This document shows, piece after piece, positions 44,475 through 56,869 of a stretch of 64,000 nt of DNA. The notes below the pieces were generated by a model, which saw only the letters and a list, made by a program, of their open reading frames with translations, was not told where the DNA came from and made no database searches. Within the stretch, counting starts at the first letter, position 1, and every line of letters starts with the position of its first letter. The DNA is from Colocasia esculenta (lineage: Eukaryota > Streptophyta > Magnoliopsida > Alismatales > Araceae), in NCBI GenBank assembly GCA_014218235.1, contig CM024766.1, positions 66,329,207 to 66,393,206 of the forward strand, written 5' to 3'. A program made the position numbers and the translations under genes.

Positions 44475-45663
44475 ATGGATATTCATTATGCACAATATCA
44501 TTGATCTTTATCTTTAGTCCTTTATTTTTATTTTTACTTTTCTATATTTTTCATAAATCAGTATACATTGATTGCATCTCCTCAGGAGTAAAGGATTCAC
44601 GATCAGAAATTACCTTTGGAGATTTGTCCTCAATAGCCATGAGACCACAGTCCTCCTTCTTGGTTTCTTCAGCCTCGGAGGATGTCTGGTCAGAATCACT
44701 CCAGGTGGCGACCATGGCTTTGGGCTTCTTTACCTTCTCTTTATTCTGCTTCCTTAGAAATACTGGGCATTCTGATCTCATGTGCCTAATACCTTGGCAC
44801 TCATAGCAGATCAACTATATTTTTCTGCTAGAGTCCTCTTGCTTGTTTTTGCCCTTATAATCTTTGGAAGATGACACATATTGTGGCTTTTTTTTCAAAA
44901 ATCTTTTGAAGCTACAGGCTAGCTTGGTCACTTCCTCCTCATCTTCACTTGAGGAATTTTCTTCAGAACTATAAACCTTAGATTTCTTAGCCTTCAGAGC
45001 CACGTCCTTTTGCTTGAAAATGGGTTATTATGCTTCCTCCCTTTTTATGTTTATCTCATAGGTCATGAGATTCCCAATCAACTCTTCCAAAGTGAGGCTT
45101 GATAGGTTCTTGGAGTCCTTGATGAATGTGGCTTTTGTATGCCATGCCGGTGGGAGGGATCTCAAAATTTTACGGATGATCTCTGTGTCCGTGTAGTTCT
45201 TGCCATGAACCTTCAGTCCATTGGTGCTCTTGGAGAGCTGTGAAAACATGTCAGAGATTGTTTCCATCGGGCTCATCTTGAACATCTCATACTCATGGAC
45301 CAGGATGTTGGCTTTGCTCTCCTTGACCTCTAAAGCGCCTTCATAGATAAGCTTCAATTTATCCCACATCTCCTTTGCTGAACTGCACATGGAAACACGG
45401 GAATATTTATCAGAATGAATTGCACATTGCATTATATTCATGGCACTAAATTTTATCTTGGATTTTTTAATGTTATCCTCCGTCCACTTTCCCTCATCCT
45501 CTGACAGTGTGTATGGACCGTTGCTCACAACTTTCCAGATCTCATAGTCTTGAGCTCTAAGAAAGATGTGAATACAGTTGTTCCAGTAGGAATAATTACT
45601 GCCATCAAAGAAAGGTGGACGTTGGATAGAGAAACCTTTAGGCATGAATCCCTTGTTGGCCAT
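44475..45663 (-). pseudogene. gag of element I (SIRE-type Ty1/copia), cut by D
   Basis: The minus-strand ATG at 45663 opens a DUF4219/UBN2-type gag (FSIQRPPFFDGSNYSYW, EMWDKLKLIYEG, LPPAWHTKATFI, LEELIGNLMTYE). Two TAA codons near 45028 and a TAG near 44812 interrupt it. The zinc knuckle CYECQGIRHMRSEC follows. Coding-like sequence runs to about 44487 and then meets the D LTR, so D probably inserted in this gag and the rest of I lies left of the window. Confidence 0.82.
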
Positions 45664-45696
45664 CGCAAATAGGATCTCTCTTTAGATCAAGAGCTT

Positions 45697-46330
45697 GGCT
45701 CTGATACCAATTGATGTGCTGGGATGCAATGGACAACCAAGACGGGAGGGGTGAATTGGTTCTCACCCAATAAAAAAATCTTTTAACATAGAATAGATTA
45801 GACTCAATTAAGAAAACTTATTGTGTGAGATGCACAATGGAATATAACAAGTATACAAATGAAACCAACTATCCTAATGTGCATAGAACGGAGATTGAAA
45901 AGATATGCAAACCACACATGCAAGCAGGATTTAGAGTGGTTCGACAAACACACCCCTGTGTGCGTCTACATCAACTACCCCACACCCCTGTGAGGATTTC
46001 CAGTAGCTTGTTTTCTAGGTACAAGTGAAAACCCACACACACACAATGATTGTTTCCGGAGACAACCACAACCCCACCTCATTTCCCAGGGATGAGATAA
46101 CCCAGCGTGTATGCGCGCACGCACTACACACCAACTAAACATGTGCTTACAAACAGAGCACACACACACAATGATGTTTGTGTAAATAAACTGAATTTCA
46201 ATTCTTAACCCAAGAACAAGAGAAAAGAGATGAAAATTTGTAGTTCAGAATTCTCCTATTTTGGCGTGCTTGAGAAAAGTCAGAGAAGAACACAAAAGCT
46301 TGCACAGGTCTTCCTGGATGTTCTACTATG
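45697..46330 (-). repeat. 5' LTR fragment and primer site of I
   Basis: The primer site TTGGTATCAGAGCC (minus) is at 45697-45710. The LTR occupies 45715 (TGTGCTGGG on plus) to 46330, where G is inserted. It shows the GGGGTGAAT and CTGTGTGCGTCTAC landmarks also seen in SIRE-type LTRs of this window. Noncoding. Confidence 0.8.
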
Positions 46331-47246
46331 TGTAACACCCCAAAATTTAATATTAAAATAATAATATGATATAAAAAATTAGAGAAGATTCTAATTTTCA
46401 TAAAAGACATAAATACTTACTAGCAACCTGATTATCTTTATTTTAGAGATATTTCAACATTATTAAATTAATCCCGGTACTGTCTTCAGATGTGCACACT
46501 CCGACAGGCGGCCACCAGAATTCGGTAACGGAATTGAAATCCGAAAACACCATATTTCTTAGAAAAAATGTGTTGAATCTAGAAAAGTAAATATCATGAA
46601 TTATTGACACCCATATATCAAGATTAAGTCGATATAATGATTTTCTGGGTAATTTTTGCTGGATAAAAATTAATTCCAAAAATTAAACTAAAATCATCAT
46701 AATTTGTAAAACCTTTCAATTAGCTTATATTTAAATTTTCAACTTAATTGGATATTGTTTGAATACAAAAACATTAGGACAAAGGGGCCAGATGAATTAT
46801 TACCTATTTACGTAACCCATTTTCCTTGATTATTTGCTTATGTTGTATGGGCTACATAAGCTATGTTCTGTTGGAATAAGAAGAAGACACATATCACCAT
46901 ACGTGTTATGATTTAAAACCACACTATAAAACATGGCTAAACAAGAGGAGTGGGGGATTTTTACCTCAACACGTGGGTCTTTGCAAGGACAGGTGGGGGG
47001 ATTACGTGCCAACCATGCATGTAATCTCAAGGCTTATATAAGCTCCCTTGGATGCTTCCACGAGAGTTTTTCTTCTTCTTGTGCTGCCATTGCACCTGCT
47101 AAAGCTGTTGTTGCCGTTGCTTCTACTGAAGTTGTTGCTGCTACTCTTGTCGTAGTCGCTGCTGCTGCTTCTATTGAAGCTGCTGCTGCTGCTCTTGCCG
47201 TAGTTGTTGCTGCTGCTTCTACTGAAGCTACTGCTGTTGCTACTCC
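46331..47246 (+). repeat. 5' LTR of G, left part (interrupted by H)
   Basis: Starts TGTAACACCCC, related to the B LTR. TATA-like CTTATATAAG at about 47033-47042. A 48-bp imperfect tandem repeat (units at 47119, 47167, 47215) lies next to the H insertion. The open frame over it is repeat-driven and not a gene. Confidence 0.88.
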
Positions 47247-47518
47247 TATTGCCCAGTTGACGAGCCCAGAGGGGGGGTGAATGGGTCTTTAAAAATTAAT
47301 CTAGAAGATACCTGTAACTAAAAACATTCACACAAACGTTCTTCGAAGTAGGTTAGTGACAGTTAGTTGAAATAACAAGCACACAAAGAAGACAATCACA
47401 CAACTCAAGGTTTATCCTGGTTCGAACCTCCTTTCCTTAGGAGTCCTATGTCCAGTCCCTGAGCAACAACTCAGGATTTCACTAACTAGGGTACAGTCCC
47501 CCTAAGGACGCTACAACA

Positions 47519-47700
47519 CCCAGCTCAGCTGGTCTTCCTTCACACCCGAAGGGAACAACACCCTGGATACCACACCAGGTCTTCCTTCACAACCGAAGGG
47601 AACAACACCCTGGATACCACCAGGTCTTCCTTCACAACCAAAGGGAACAACACCCTGGATACCACCAGGTCTTCCTTCACAACCGAAGGGAACAACACCA
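47519..47700. repeat. 45-bp tandem repeat, four units, in H LTR
   Basis: Units contain GGTCTTCCTTCACAACCGAA and GGGAACAACACCCTGGATAC. Length is a multiple of three, so a repeated 15-residue open frame appears on minus; there is no sign it is translated. The same repeat is at 58929-59110. Confidence 0.9.
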
Positions 47701-48404
47701 AGAGAGTGAATGAAATTCAAGCCCCTAGATCAAACTTTTGATAAGCAAGGATCTGAAGCAACTAGAACTGAGAGCAAAGAGATTTTAAACAAGGCACACT
47801 CTTAGAACTATACAGGCTCTCTCAAGATTTTCACAAACTAGTGGAGAGCAAAAGAGCAAAAGCTAAGTGGAATGAAGGTTCTTGGCTCTGGACTTTCTTC
47901 AGAAGAATTTGAATGCTTGAATACGCGATGTATATTCTTCTGTTCTTCTGACTTGAATTTATATCTACAATTTGAAATGTAGACGTTGAAGTATCCGTTG
48001 TCTGTCTTTTGAGTAGTCGTTAGACTGAATGACATCTGGAGTCTTGGAAGCTTCCAGTCAACAGTCTTTTGATCACTTGAGCACACAAAGAGATAGATCT
48101 TCAGAAATATTCGTTGGCTTCTATTTGTTTAACGTTGTACAATAAAGCTAGTTCAGAGGTTTGCACAAATATCAATCTCAAATAGCAGACAGCTAAGCTG
48201 TCTCTGATGTCAATCAACGTCAGTAGCAATAGACATGAAAATAGTAGTGCAAAATAGCTTAAGTGTAAAGGACGTAATCAGAGTAGGCACGATATAGTCT
48301 GCATGCATGCAGAGATATGTTCAGATCTCATAAATGCAAAAGCGTCAGAGAGATGTCTACGTGGACTTTGACTAGTCAACGCTTTTAAGGTGAATAAGAT
48401 ATCA

Positions 48405-49230
48405 AGATATGAAATCGATGACTATATGAATTATGAAATCGTTATGAATAATTCAGGTTGACCAAGTCGTTGTGATACAGAAGAAGTCATTGTGAAACAC
48501 TTAACAAATCGTTATGAGCTCTAAAGAAATCATTGTGAGTTACTTAACAAATCGTTGTGAGATGCAAATCGTTGTGTTTCTGAAGAAATCGATATGAAAC
48601 ACTTAACAAATCGTTATACCAAGCAAATCATTGTGAATTACTTAACAAATCGTTGTGAGATGGAAATCGTTATGTTTCTGAAGAAATCGATATGAAACAC
48701 TTAACAAATCGTTATACAAAGCAAATCGTTGTGAACACTCATCAAGTCGTTATGAGCTCTAAAGAAATCGTTATGATAACTTATAGAGTCGTTACGGCGA
48801 ACAAGTCGTTGTGCTTTCTAAAGAAATCGTTATGATAACTTATAGTGTCGTTATGACAGGCAAGTCGTTACGAGTTTCTAAAGAAATCGTTATGATAACT
48901 TATAGAGTCGTTACGGCGAGCAAGTCGTTGCGCTTTCTAAAGAAATCGTTACGATAACTTATAGAGTCGTTATGACAGGCAAGTCGTTACGAGTTTCTAA
49001 AGAAATCGTTACGACAACTTATAGAGTCGTTGCGACAGGCAAGTCGTTACGAGCTCTAAAGAAATCGTTACGGTAACTTATAGAGTCGTTGTGACGAGCA
49101 AGTCGTTACGGACTCTAAAGAAATCGTTATGGTAACTTATAGAGTCCTGATGACGAGCAAGTCATTACGGGCTCTAAAGAAATCGTTACGGTAACTTATA
49201 GAGTCGTTGTGACATCGACTTGTTTGAAAT
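48405..49230. repeat. TCGTT(A/G)(T/C)GA array in H 3' LTR, 59-60-bp higher-order units
   Basis: Dozens of near-copies of AATCGTTATGA/AGTCGTTACGA. From about 48760 there are eight tandem units of 59-60 bp, each with three sites whose TCGTT cores are 21, 17 and 21-22 bp apart. The left part is more irregular, mostly 17 and 20-22 bp. Confidence 0.9.
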
Positions 49231-49613
49231 AACATGACTTTTCAGTCTTATAAGGAAATCGTTGCGATCACTTATAGAATCGTTACGACATCGATTTGTT
49301 TGAAACAACATGACTTTTCAGCCAGAAAGGAAATCGTTATGATAATTCTATTGAAATCGATATGCTTATAAAGAAATCGTTATGGCCTTCAATAGAAGTC
49401 GATATGGACTTAGAGAAATATCATGTTGAAAAGATTAAGGCTTCAGAGAAGTAATGCATACCTTTATTGGCTTGTTTGACCTTGGTATTTTTCCTGTGCT
49501 TAAGACTTATGAAATATTCATTAGATATAATTGATAAGCTTTTGTTTGGTTTTGTTAATCATCAAAATATATATGTAATTAATTAGAATTACATGGGGAC
49601 AGACTGGTCATCA

Positions 49614-49629
49614 ATCTCCCCCTTTTTGG
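49614..49629 (-). promoter_or_regulatory. Polypurine tract of H
   Basis: The minus strand reads AAAAAGGGGGAGAT directly before the LTR start, the classic copia arrangement. Confidence 0.9.
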
Positions 49630-49837
49630 TGATGACAAAACTGAACAATAAGCATGGATAAAAAGTATCTGAAATTTGTTCTAAAGAAATGACATGCTAG
49701 TTTTCTTCCCTTAAAACTAGTGGATGAATATTTCAGACATGCTAAGTATTTTCTCCCCCTTTTTGTCATTAAGCAAAAAGTAAACGGAGACAAAGAAAAG
49801 AAGAGAAAGATTGGCCCACATAAGCAAAGAGATTTTA

Positions 49838-52800
49838 TTAATTCTGTGGAGGTACAGGTAAGTAGAAAGCAGGAGACAGAAGAGAGGCAAAATGGGAGAT
49901 GGTTTCCCATGCCTGTGCTTCCTGTTCTTCAAAATGGGTTTTAAAAACTCCAAAAGGTATAGAGTAGGATGGTCCCATAGTGGAAGCCATCCGTTTGAGA
50001 TGAAGATCTAGGTGCTGGTAGAGAAGATCAGCATATGCATACTTGTCCATGTTCATCTTGAGGAAACGCCGAGTCCCAAAGCTGGCACAGGAGAGGAATT
50101 GGTCCATTGTTACAGGATAGTGGTTGTGGTTATCTCTGAGAGCCTTGTGAAGAGCCACATAGACTTTGTATCTTTCCTCCCAGACTTTGAAGGGGTCATC
50201 AACAAGATGAATGGAGTTCATATCTAGGAAAGTAGCTGGAGAAATGGCGGGTTTGCCTTCCCTGGCCTGAGCTTCATTGATGTCAAACAGCTGCTGAGCT
50301 GACAGGGGTAGAACTTGGACCATTCAGAAGATGTGAGTCTTTCACATTTAGACAGAATAGGGGCTAGAACTTCAGCACTTACATGCCCCTGGTGATATTC
50401 CCTAAATAGGAATCTAGGAAAAGCAACCAGGCAGCCTTTCTGCACTTTAATTCTGCCCATTACTCTGGCAAACTGTTCAAAGATAATGGATCCTACAAAG
50501 GACTCCATGACAAGGAAATGGATTTGCGGAAGAGCTATTTCTTCTGGTACTTGAAGGGTAGCAAAATCTACCTGGACATCTGAAGTATGAGAGATATCTG
50601 GAGAGAGAGCTGAAATGGCCCTTTTGAACTGGCAGAGCTGAACTTCAGGAAGACGATGGACATATCTGTAGTTGTTGAACAACACATAGTGCCTGACCAT
50701 CTTAATTTCCTTTTGAATGAAGGGAGCCCAAAGCTCTTGGTGATACATCCTGAACCACTCATATAGGGTCAGGGAGTGGTCCCTTGGAGGAAATCTGGCA
50801 GATTTGGAAAGAATGAATTTCTTTAGGAGATCCTTGTGACTTTTGCCCCACTGCTCTTCAGATTTGGAGTGAGCAAGAGAGAAGATTTTGGACTTTTCGG
50901 ATTTTGAAAGAGAAGTGTAGGGTAGAATGGTGTTCAAATAATCTGTGAGATTTTGAAAGGGAAGGTTGATGATGGTGGCAAAAACAACTTTGGAAAGGTA
51001 TTCCCTATACAGTGGGTTATGTTTGTTGTCCACTGTGAGAGAAAACCACAAAGGTGGGTATTTGGGGTCAGAGGAAGAGGAGGAAGTAGAAGTAAGTTTC
51101 CTTTTCTTGGGGGCAGGACTAGAAGGGTCTGCCCTGTGAATATGTTCCCCAACTTTCAACACAGATCTGAGGATCCCTTCCTCAAACTCATCCTTTATCT
51201 TTTCCATAAAGGGAGAGTTGAGTTGAGCTCTTTCAGGTATGATAGTGATGAAAGAGGGTGGAGGAGTAGGATGAAGAAAAGAGTGAGAAGAAGTAGGGAG
51301 GTCATCAACTGGTCCAAGGGAGGGACCAGAGGAGGAGGAGGATGCTCCAGCTGAGGATGCTGGAGGGGCCTCATGTATAGGAGAAGGAGAAGGAATGGAA
51401 GTAGAGGAGGCAAGAGTTGAGGTTGATTGAGAAGGAAATGGAGTGGGAGAAGAAATAGATCTAGATTGGGGCTTCTTGAAAGTCTGAGGAGCAGGAGGAG
51501 CTGTAGGAGCTGAGGGTGGTGATGGTGGAATGGGTGTGTAAGAGGGAGAAGAGGGAGCTGGGGGCTTGGATGCCAAGAACTCATCTGCCTCTGTCTGCAC
51601 AGACTCACTCACCAACAGCCCTGATGGCCCTGAACCTTGCTCAGATGGCCCTGGTGGCCCTGCAACCTGATCAGCTGGCACTTCTAGCCCTACCTCTTCT
51701 GGTTCTGCTGCTGCTGCTGCTGCTTCTGGTACTGGCCCTGATGGCCCTGATTCTTGGGCTTGGTCAGCAGGAGGAGGAGGAGGAATGTGATATCCAACCT
51801 TCAGTATTTGTCAACGTTGGAATTTCAGATTCTACTTCTTTCCCTTTATTCTGAGCCTCTGAAGCTGGAGAAGGCTCATCATCATCTGAACTGGAGGATC
51901 TGGCTGTCTCCCCTTCTCTAACATCTTCTAAGCCACGAGGGATATTACCATTTTCTAGTGCAGAGCCCACTAGTTGATCAAGGTGATCTCCTTCTTCTGC
52001 TTCATTGTCCTTTGACTGCTCCCCCTGAGCAGGAGCTTCTTCTTCATTTGATACCTGCTCCCCCTGAATGGGAGCATCCGCCAATACAGAGTCACCCTGA
52101 CCATCTAGGTGCTCTAACTCTACTGGTACATCTTCCATTTGAACATCAAAGTGGCCTGATGCCACAGCCTCTTCAGCAACACTCCCACAAGCTTCAGGAG
52201 CACTTGAGGTGAAAGGAATCGAATCAATAATGTCTGAAAGAATAGATGCAACTACAATTGAGGGTAGTGGGTCCTCAACTGGAATAATGTCCTCTGGGAG
52301 AATATCCTCAATTCTCCTCTCTGCAAAGATTTGAACTGATTCTTCTGGAAATTCTGAAGCTGCTACAGACACTCTTTCTTCTTCTACTGCACTTTCAGAC
52401 TGGACTTCTGCTATAGAAGGGCCTGAAGATTCTGCTGCTCCAACTGCTGGAGGTGAAATTGACTCCACTGGCAAATCTGGAATCATATCCGCTGATCCCA
52501 TCTCCTGATGAACAACTGAGGTGTCGTCAATGATGGCTTCCCCTTCAGCAACAGAAGCCTTGGACCAGACACCATTTTTCTCAGAGAAACCACTCTTCTT
52601 TAGGTTCCTGGACCTGATTGCTTGGCCCATTTTCTCTACGACTGCCCCAGAAAGATCAACACCGAAGTGTTTGAAGATCTTGGTAAATAAGTGGGCATAA
52701 GGCAGGGACACATTGAACTTACTCTTGGTGTCCCAAATATGATCTCTGGCAAATTTCATTCCTTCCATTATCACTGCGGCCATATTTATCTCCTTATTTT

Positions 52801-53278
52801 GAATGGCCCAGTACATCATGTCTGAGTCGGCCTTTGTGCAAGATGAAAAAGTTGCACTTCTGGGAACTAAGATTTGACAGACAATAAAATGAAGGAGGCG
52901 GTTGAAGGTAGATAGTTGATTTATATCGATCTTGCCGTCCCTCAGCTTGAATCCTTGCCCGATAATTCCCAAACCTTTCACTTGGGCATCCACCGTGTGA
53001 ACACCACTAAATCCGGAAGTCTTCACATTAAACAACATCTTCAGCAACTCAGGGTCTATCCTAATCATGATTCCCTTCACTGAAGAAACTAGAGACCCAT
53101 CTTCCTCTGTTTTCATACACACGAAGAAAGCTTTTACCAAGTCCGGATAACTGAGCTCTGAAAAGGTGGTAATTTCTGTCCACTGCATCTGATTGATCAA
53201 ATCTACCACGCTGCTCATTCCACTTTTCTTCAGATTAGCGACATCGACTTCTTTATGGCCACAGAGCTTCGTCTTCAC
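49838..53278 (-). pseudogene. Third ORF in env position of H (putative plant transposon protein domain), two frameshifts
   Basis: Lies between pol and the 3' LTR in the same orientation, where SIRE1-group elements carry an env-like ORF. Segment 53278-51764 has an N-terminal globular part (about 230 residues; FVCMKTEEDGSLV, RIDPELLKMLFNV) resembling the putative plant transposon protein domain, then a long acidic Glu/Ser-rich stretch. The frame shifts near 51790 into a Pro/Ser-rich linker and a second globular part (to 50224), and again near 50310 for the last 150 codons (to 49838). I see no convincing signal peptide or membrane anchor, so an envelope role is not supported. About 1150 codons in all. 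Confidence 0.78.
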
Positions 53279-53756
53279 AAAGGTAAACCTCTCCTACTGC
53301 TCAGGAGTGAGAAATTCGGCGCTGTAGCCACCCAAACTGCCGGCGATGACAGGTGCGGCCATGGATTTAAGTGGGAAAGGCGCTGGAGGGTTGAGACAGA
53401 AGATGAAGAGAAGGAACCCTCAAGAAATTTTGCGGGAAGGAAGAGGAAGATTCAAATTTGTAGAGGGTTAAGATAGGAGTTGCTAGGGCATCGGCTCATG
53501 CGACAAGATGAAAAGGGGGAAAAGGTAGACGATGAGATACGAATCGTTCTGCCATTGATTTTATGAATAAATTAATGCGATGTGGAAAGTGAGGCGCCAA
53601 AAGGCGGTGGAAAAGGATAAAAGGTGTTGACTATTCAAACCGACTTCAATGAGAGAGCGGTTACAAAGATAATTTGAATTTCTTTTGCTTAACGCCATGG
53701 AGGGAAAAATTACTTTAATTCTGAAATTTAATGTGCCATTTGTAAGCAAACTTTTA
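53279..53756 (-). other. Spacer between third ORF and pol of H
   Basis: No coding region recognised. A short leader for the third ORF is possible. Confidence 0.5.
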
Positions 53757-56700
53757 TCACAAATTGCACATGCCTAATTCCCTTCTAAGAGATGTAAATC
53801 TCTCTTCAGGTAAGGCTTTTGTGAAAATGTCTGCTAATTGGCCATTTGTATCAATAAAGGATATTTCAATATTTCCATTTGCAACATGATCACGAATAAA
53901 ATGATATCTAACCTCAATATGTTTCGTCCTTGAGTGCTGGACTGGATTCTTGGTGAGATTAATGGCACTGGTGTTGTCACACAGCAAAGGGATTGATTTG
54001 ATGTTTAATCCAAAATCCTCAAGTTGTTGCTTTATCCATAAGAGTTGTGTGCAGCAACTTTCAGCAGCCACGTACTCAGCTTCAGCTGTAGAAAGTGCTA
54101 CTGAATTTTGTTTCTTTGAGGACTAGGATATCAAACACCCTGCAAGAAACTGACAACAACCACTGGTGCTTTTTCTATCAACTTTGCATCCAACATAGTC
54201 AGCATCAGAATACCCTACTAAATTGATTTCACAAGAGTTTGGATACCATAAACCTAGATCATGAGTTCTAGCTAAATATCGAAAAATTCTTTTTACAGAA
54301 ATCAAATGTGACTCTCTAGGATCTGTTTGATACCTAGCACACATGCATACACTAAATAATATATCAGGTCTACTGGCTGTTAAATAAAGTAATGAACCTA
54401 TCATACCTCTGTAGACCTTTTAATCTACTTTCTTACCATCTTTGTCACTGTCCATTCTTGTTGATGTACTCATTGGTGTTGGCAGTGGTTTGGTATTTTC
54501 GAATCCAAATTTTTTCAAGAGATCTTTTGTGTACTTTGCTTGACAGATGTGAGTTCCTTCCTTTCCTTGTTTGGTTTGAAGTCCAAGGAAATAGTTGAGT
54601 TCTCCCATCATACTCATCTCAAATTCTCCCTGCATTAGCTTTTCAAAGTACTTGCAAAGAGATTCATCAGTAGAACCAAAAATGATATCATCTACATAGA
54701 TTTGAACTAATAGGATGTGTTTGACCTTTGACTTTATAAAAAGAGTGCTATCTACCTGACCTCTACTGAAACCATGGTTTAAAAGAAAAGAACTAGGCCT
54801 TTCATACCAGGCTCTAGGTGCTTGCTTTAAACCATATAATGCCTTGTGAAGTTTGAAAACATGATTGGGAAATTCCGTGTCATCAAAACCCGGAGGTTGT
54901 TCCACATAAACTTTCTCCTTTATGAAACCATTCAAAAATGCTGATTTAACATCCATTTGAAATAGTGTTAAATTCAAAGCAGATGCATATGCAAGTAATA
55001 TTCTAATGGCCTCAAGTCTAGCTATAGGTGCATAGGTTTCATCGAAATCTATGCCTTCCTCTTGAGAATAGCCTTGAGCTACCAATCTGTCCTTGTTTCT
55101 TAAAATTGCACCAGTTTCATCCAGTTTATTTCTGAACACCCTTTTGGTGCCAATGACTGGATGGTCTGATGGTCTAGGAACAAGTGACCATACTTGGTTT
55201 CTCTTGAATTGATTTAATTCATCTTGCATGGCTACTATCCAAGATTCATCAGAAAGAGCTTCATTGACTGTCCTAGGCTCTATTTGAGAAACAAAAGCTA
55301 GATAATCACAAGGAATAACATTACCTCTTGTTCTTACCCCTATGGATGGATCACCAATGATGTTTTCAGGTGGGTGATCTTTCTTGTATCTCCATTCCTT
55401 TGGAAGATTTTCATGAGTGATTTCTTCTTGTTGCAGTTCTTCCAGAGGCGGATCATCCTTGTCCTCAATTGATGTATCTTTTAGTTTCTTGGACAATTCA
55501 TTTGCATCATCATTGTCACTATCTACTTCCTTTCTCAAGGAAGGGTTAGTTTCATCAAAAATAATGTGCACAGATTGTTCAATCAATAAGGTACGTTTAT
55601 TAAACACTATATAGCCTTTGGGTTTAGAGGTGTACCCCATGAAGATGCCTTCATCTAATTTGGCATCCAACTTACCAATGTCCCTTTTTCCATTGTTGTA
55701 AATGAAGCAAGGGCACCCAAATGTTCTGAAATGGCTGATCTTTGTCTTCCTTCCTTTGAACAGTTCATATGTAGTCTTCTTCAGGATTGGCCTGATCATC
55801 ACTCGGTTGACAATGTAGCTTGTTGTGTTGACTACTTCAGCCCAAAAATATCTTGGCAGATCATATTCTGAGAGCATAGTTCTTTCCATATCCAGTAGGG
55901 TTCTGTTCTTCCTCTCAGCAATACCATTTTACTGTGGTGTCCTTGGTGCTGAGAAATTATGCTCAATTCCCTTATCATCACAGAATCTAGCAAACCTTTC
56001 ATTTTGAAATTCACCACCATGATCTGATCAGATAGACACAATGCTGAACTTCTGATCTTTCTGCACCTTCTTGCTGAAACTAACAAAGTTTTCAAAAGTG
56101 TCATCTTTATGTTCTAGAAATGATACCCACGTAAATCTTGAATAGTCATCAACTATGACAAATCCAAAGTTCTTTCCTCCAAGACTGGTAGTCCTCATTG
56201 GCCCAAATAGATCCATATGTAGAAGCTCTAAGGGTTTTGAGGTGGTCACCACCGTCTTTGACTTGAAGGAGCTTTTAGTGTGCTTTCCCTTAGCACAGGG
56301 TCCGCATACACCTTCCATTTTTGCACTGACCTTTGGCAGACCTTCTACAAGATTTTTCTTTAGCAATTTCCTCATGCCATCTAAACTGTAATGTCCAAGT
56401 CGTCTGTGCCATAATTCAGTAGATTTGTCTTTACTTGCTGCTAGACAAACATTTTGCTCTTTGAGTTCTTCAAGATAGAGCACATACAAATTATTTTCTC
56501 TATTTGCTTCAAAGATGACTGCTCCATCCTTCACTATGCTGCACTTTGACTCTTGAAACTTGATCTGATGGCCTCTGTCACACAGCTGGCTGATGCTGAT
56601 GAGATTGTACTTCAATCCCTTGACTAATAACACATCTTCTATGACAGCTTTTCCTTTGTTATTTACAGAGCCACTGCCTATTACTGTTCCTTTCCCATTA

Positions 56701-56834
56701 TCTCCATAAGTGACTGTTCCTTCTTCAGCTTGGAGATGTGAGAATAACTTCTGGTTACCTGACATGTGTCTTGAGCACCCACTATCCAAGTACCATTTGG
56801 ATGCTCGAGGGTTAACCTGAAATAAAAATATCAA
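53757..56834 (-). pseudogene. pol of H (protease, integrase, RT, RNase H), SIRE-type copia
   Basis: Order on minus is characteristic of copia. Protease: WYLDSGCSRHMSG. Integrase: H..H..C..C finger ending CGPCAKGKH, first Asp in HMDLFGP, second in SDHGGEF, Glu in AERKNRT. RT: SAFLNGFIKEKVYVEQPPGF and YVDDIIFGS. RNase H: YSDADYVG, STAEAEYVAA, DNTSAINL and ADIFTKAL. Stops: TGA 56028-56030 (arginine CGA in this family), TAA 55929-55931, TAA 54420-54422 (both at glutamine positions) and TAG 54123-54125 (tryptophan position). All are single C-to-T or G-to-A type changes. Catalytic residues are otherwise intact. Confidence 0.95.
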
Positions 56835-56869
56835 GCTTTAGGTACCCAAATTCTTTTGGGTCCTGATTG

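Larger units (their letters stand above)
47247..49613 (-). repeat. 3' LTR of H (2367 bp)
   Basis: The minus strand begins TGATGACCAG; the other end reads TATTGCCCAG on plus where the 5' LTR has TGTTGCCTAG, so the terminal CA is mutated. Holds a 45-bp tandem repeat (47519-47700) and the TCGTTATGA array (48405-49230). Confidence 0.93.

Noticed and set aside
46933..47280. 115-codon Ala-rich open frame
   Set aside because: Driven by the 48-bp GCT-rich repeat and crosses the G/H junction.
47511..47720. Repeated 15-residue peptide open frame in H LTR (also 58920-59129)
   Set aside because: A by-product of a 45-bp minisatellite in LTR DNA.
48405..49230. Regular repeats resembling a CRISPR array
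   Set aside because: Units are imperfect, lie in an LTR duplicated at both ends of a copia element in a plant genome, and have no cas genes.
50953..51354. Plus-strand frames opposite the H third ORF (also 51516-51854)
   Set aside because: Shadows of the Pro/Ser-rich coding strand.
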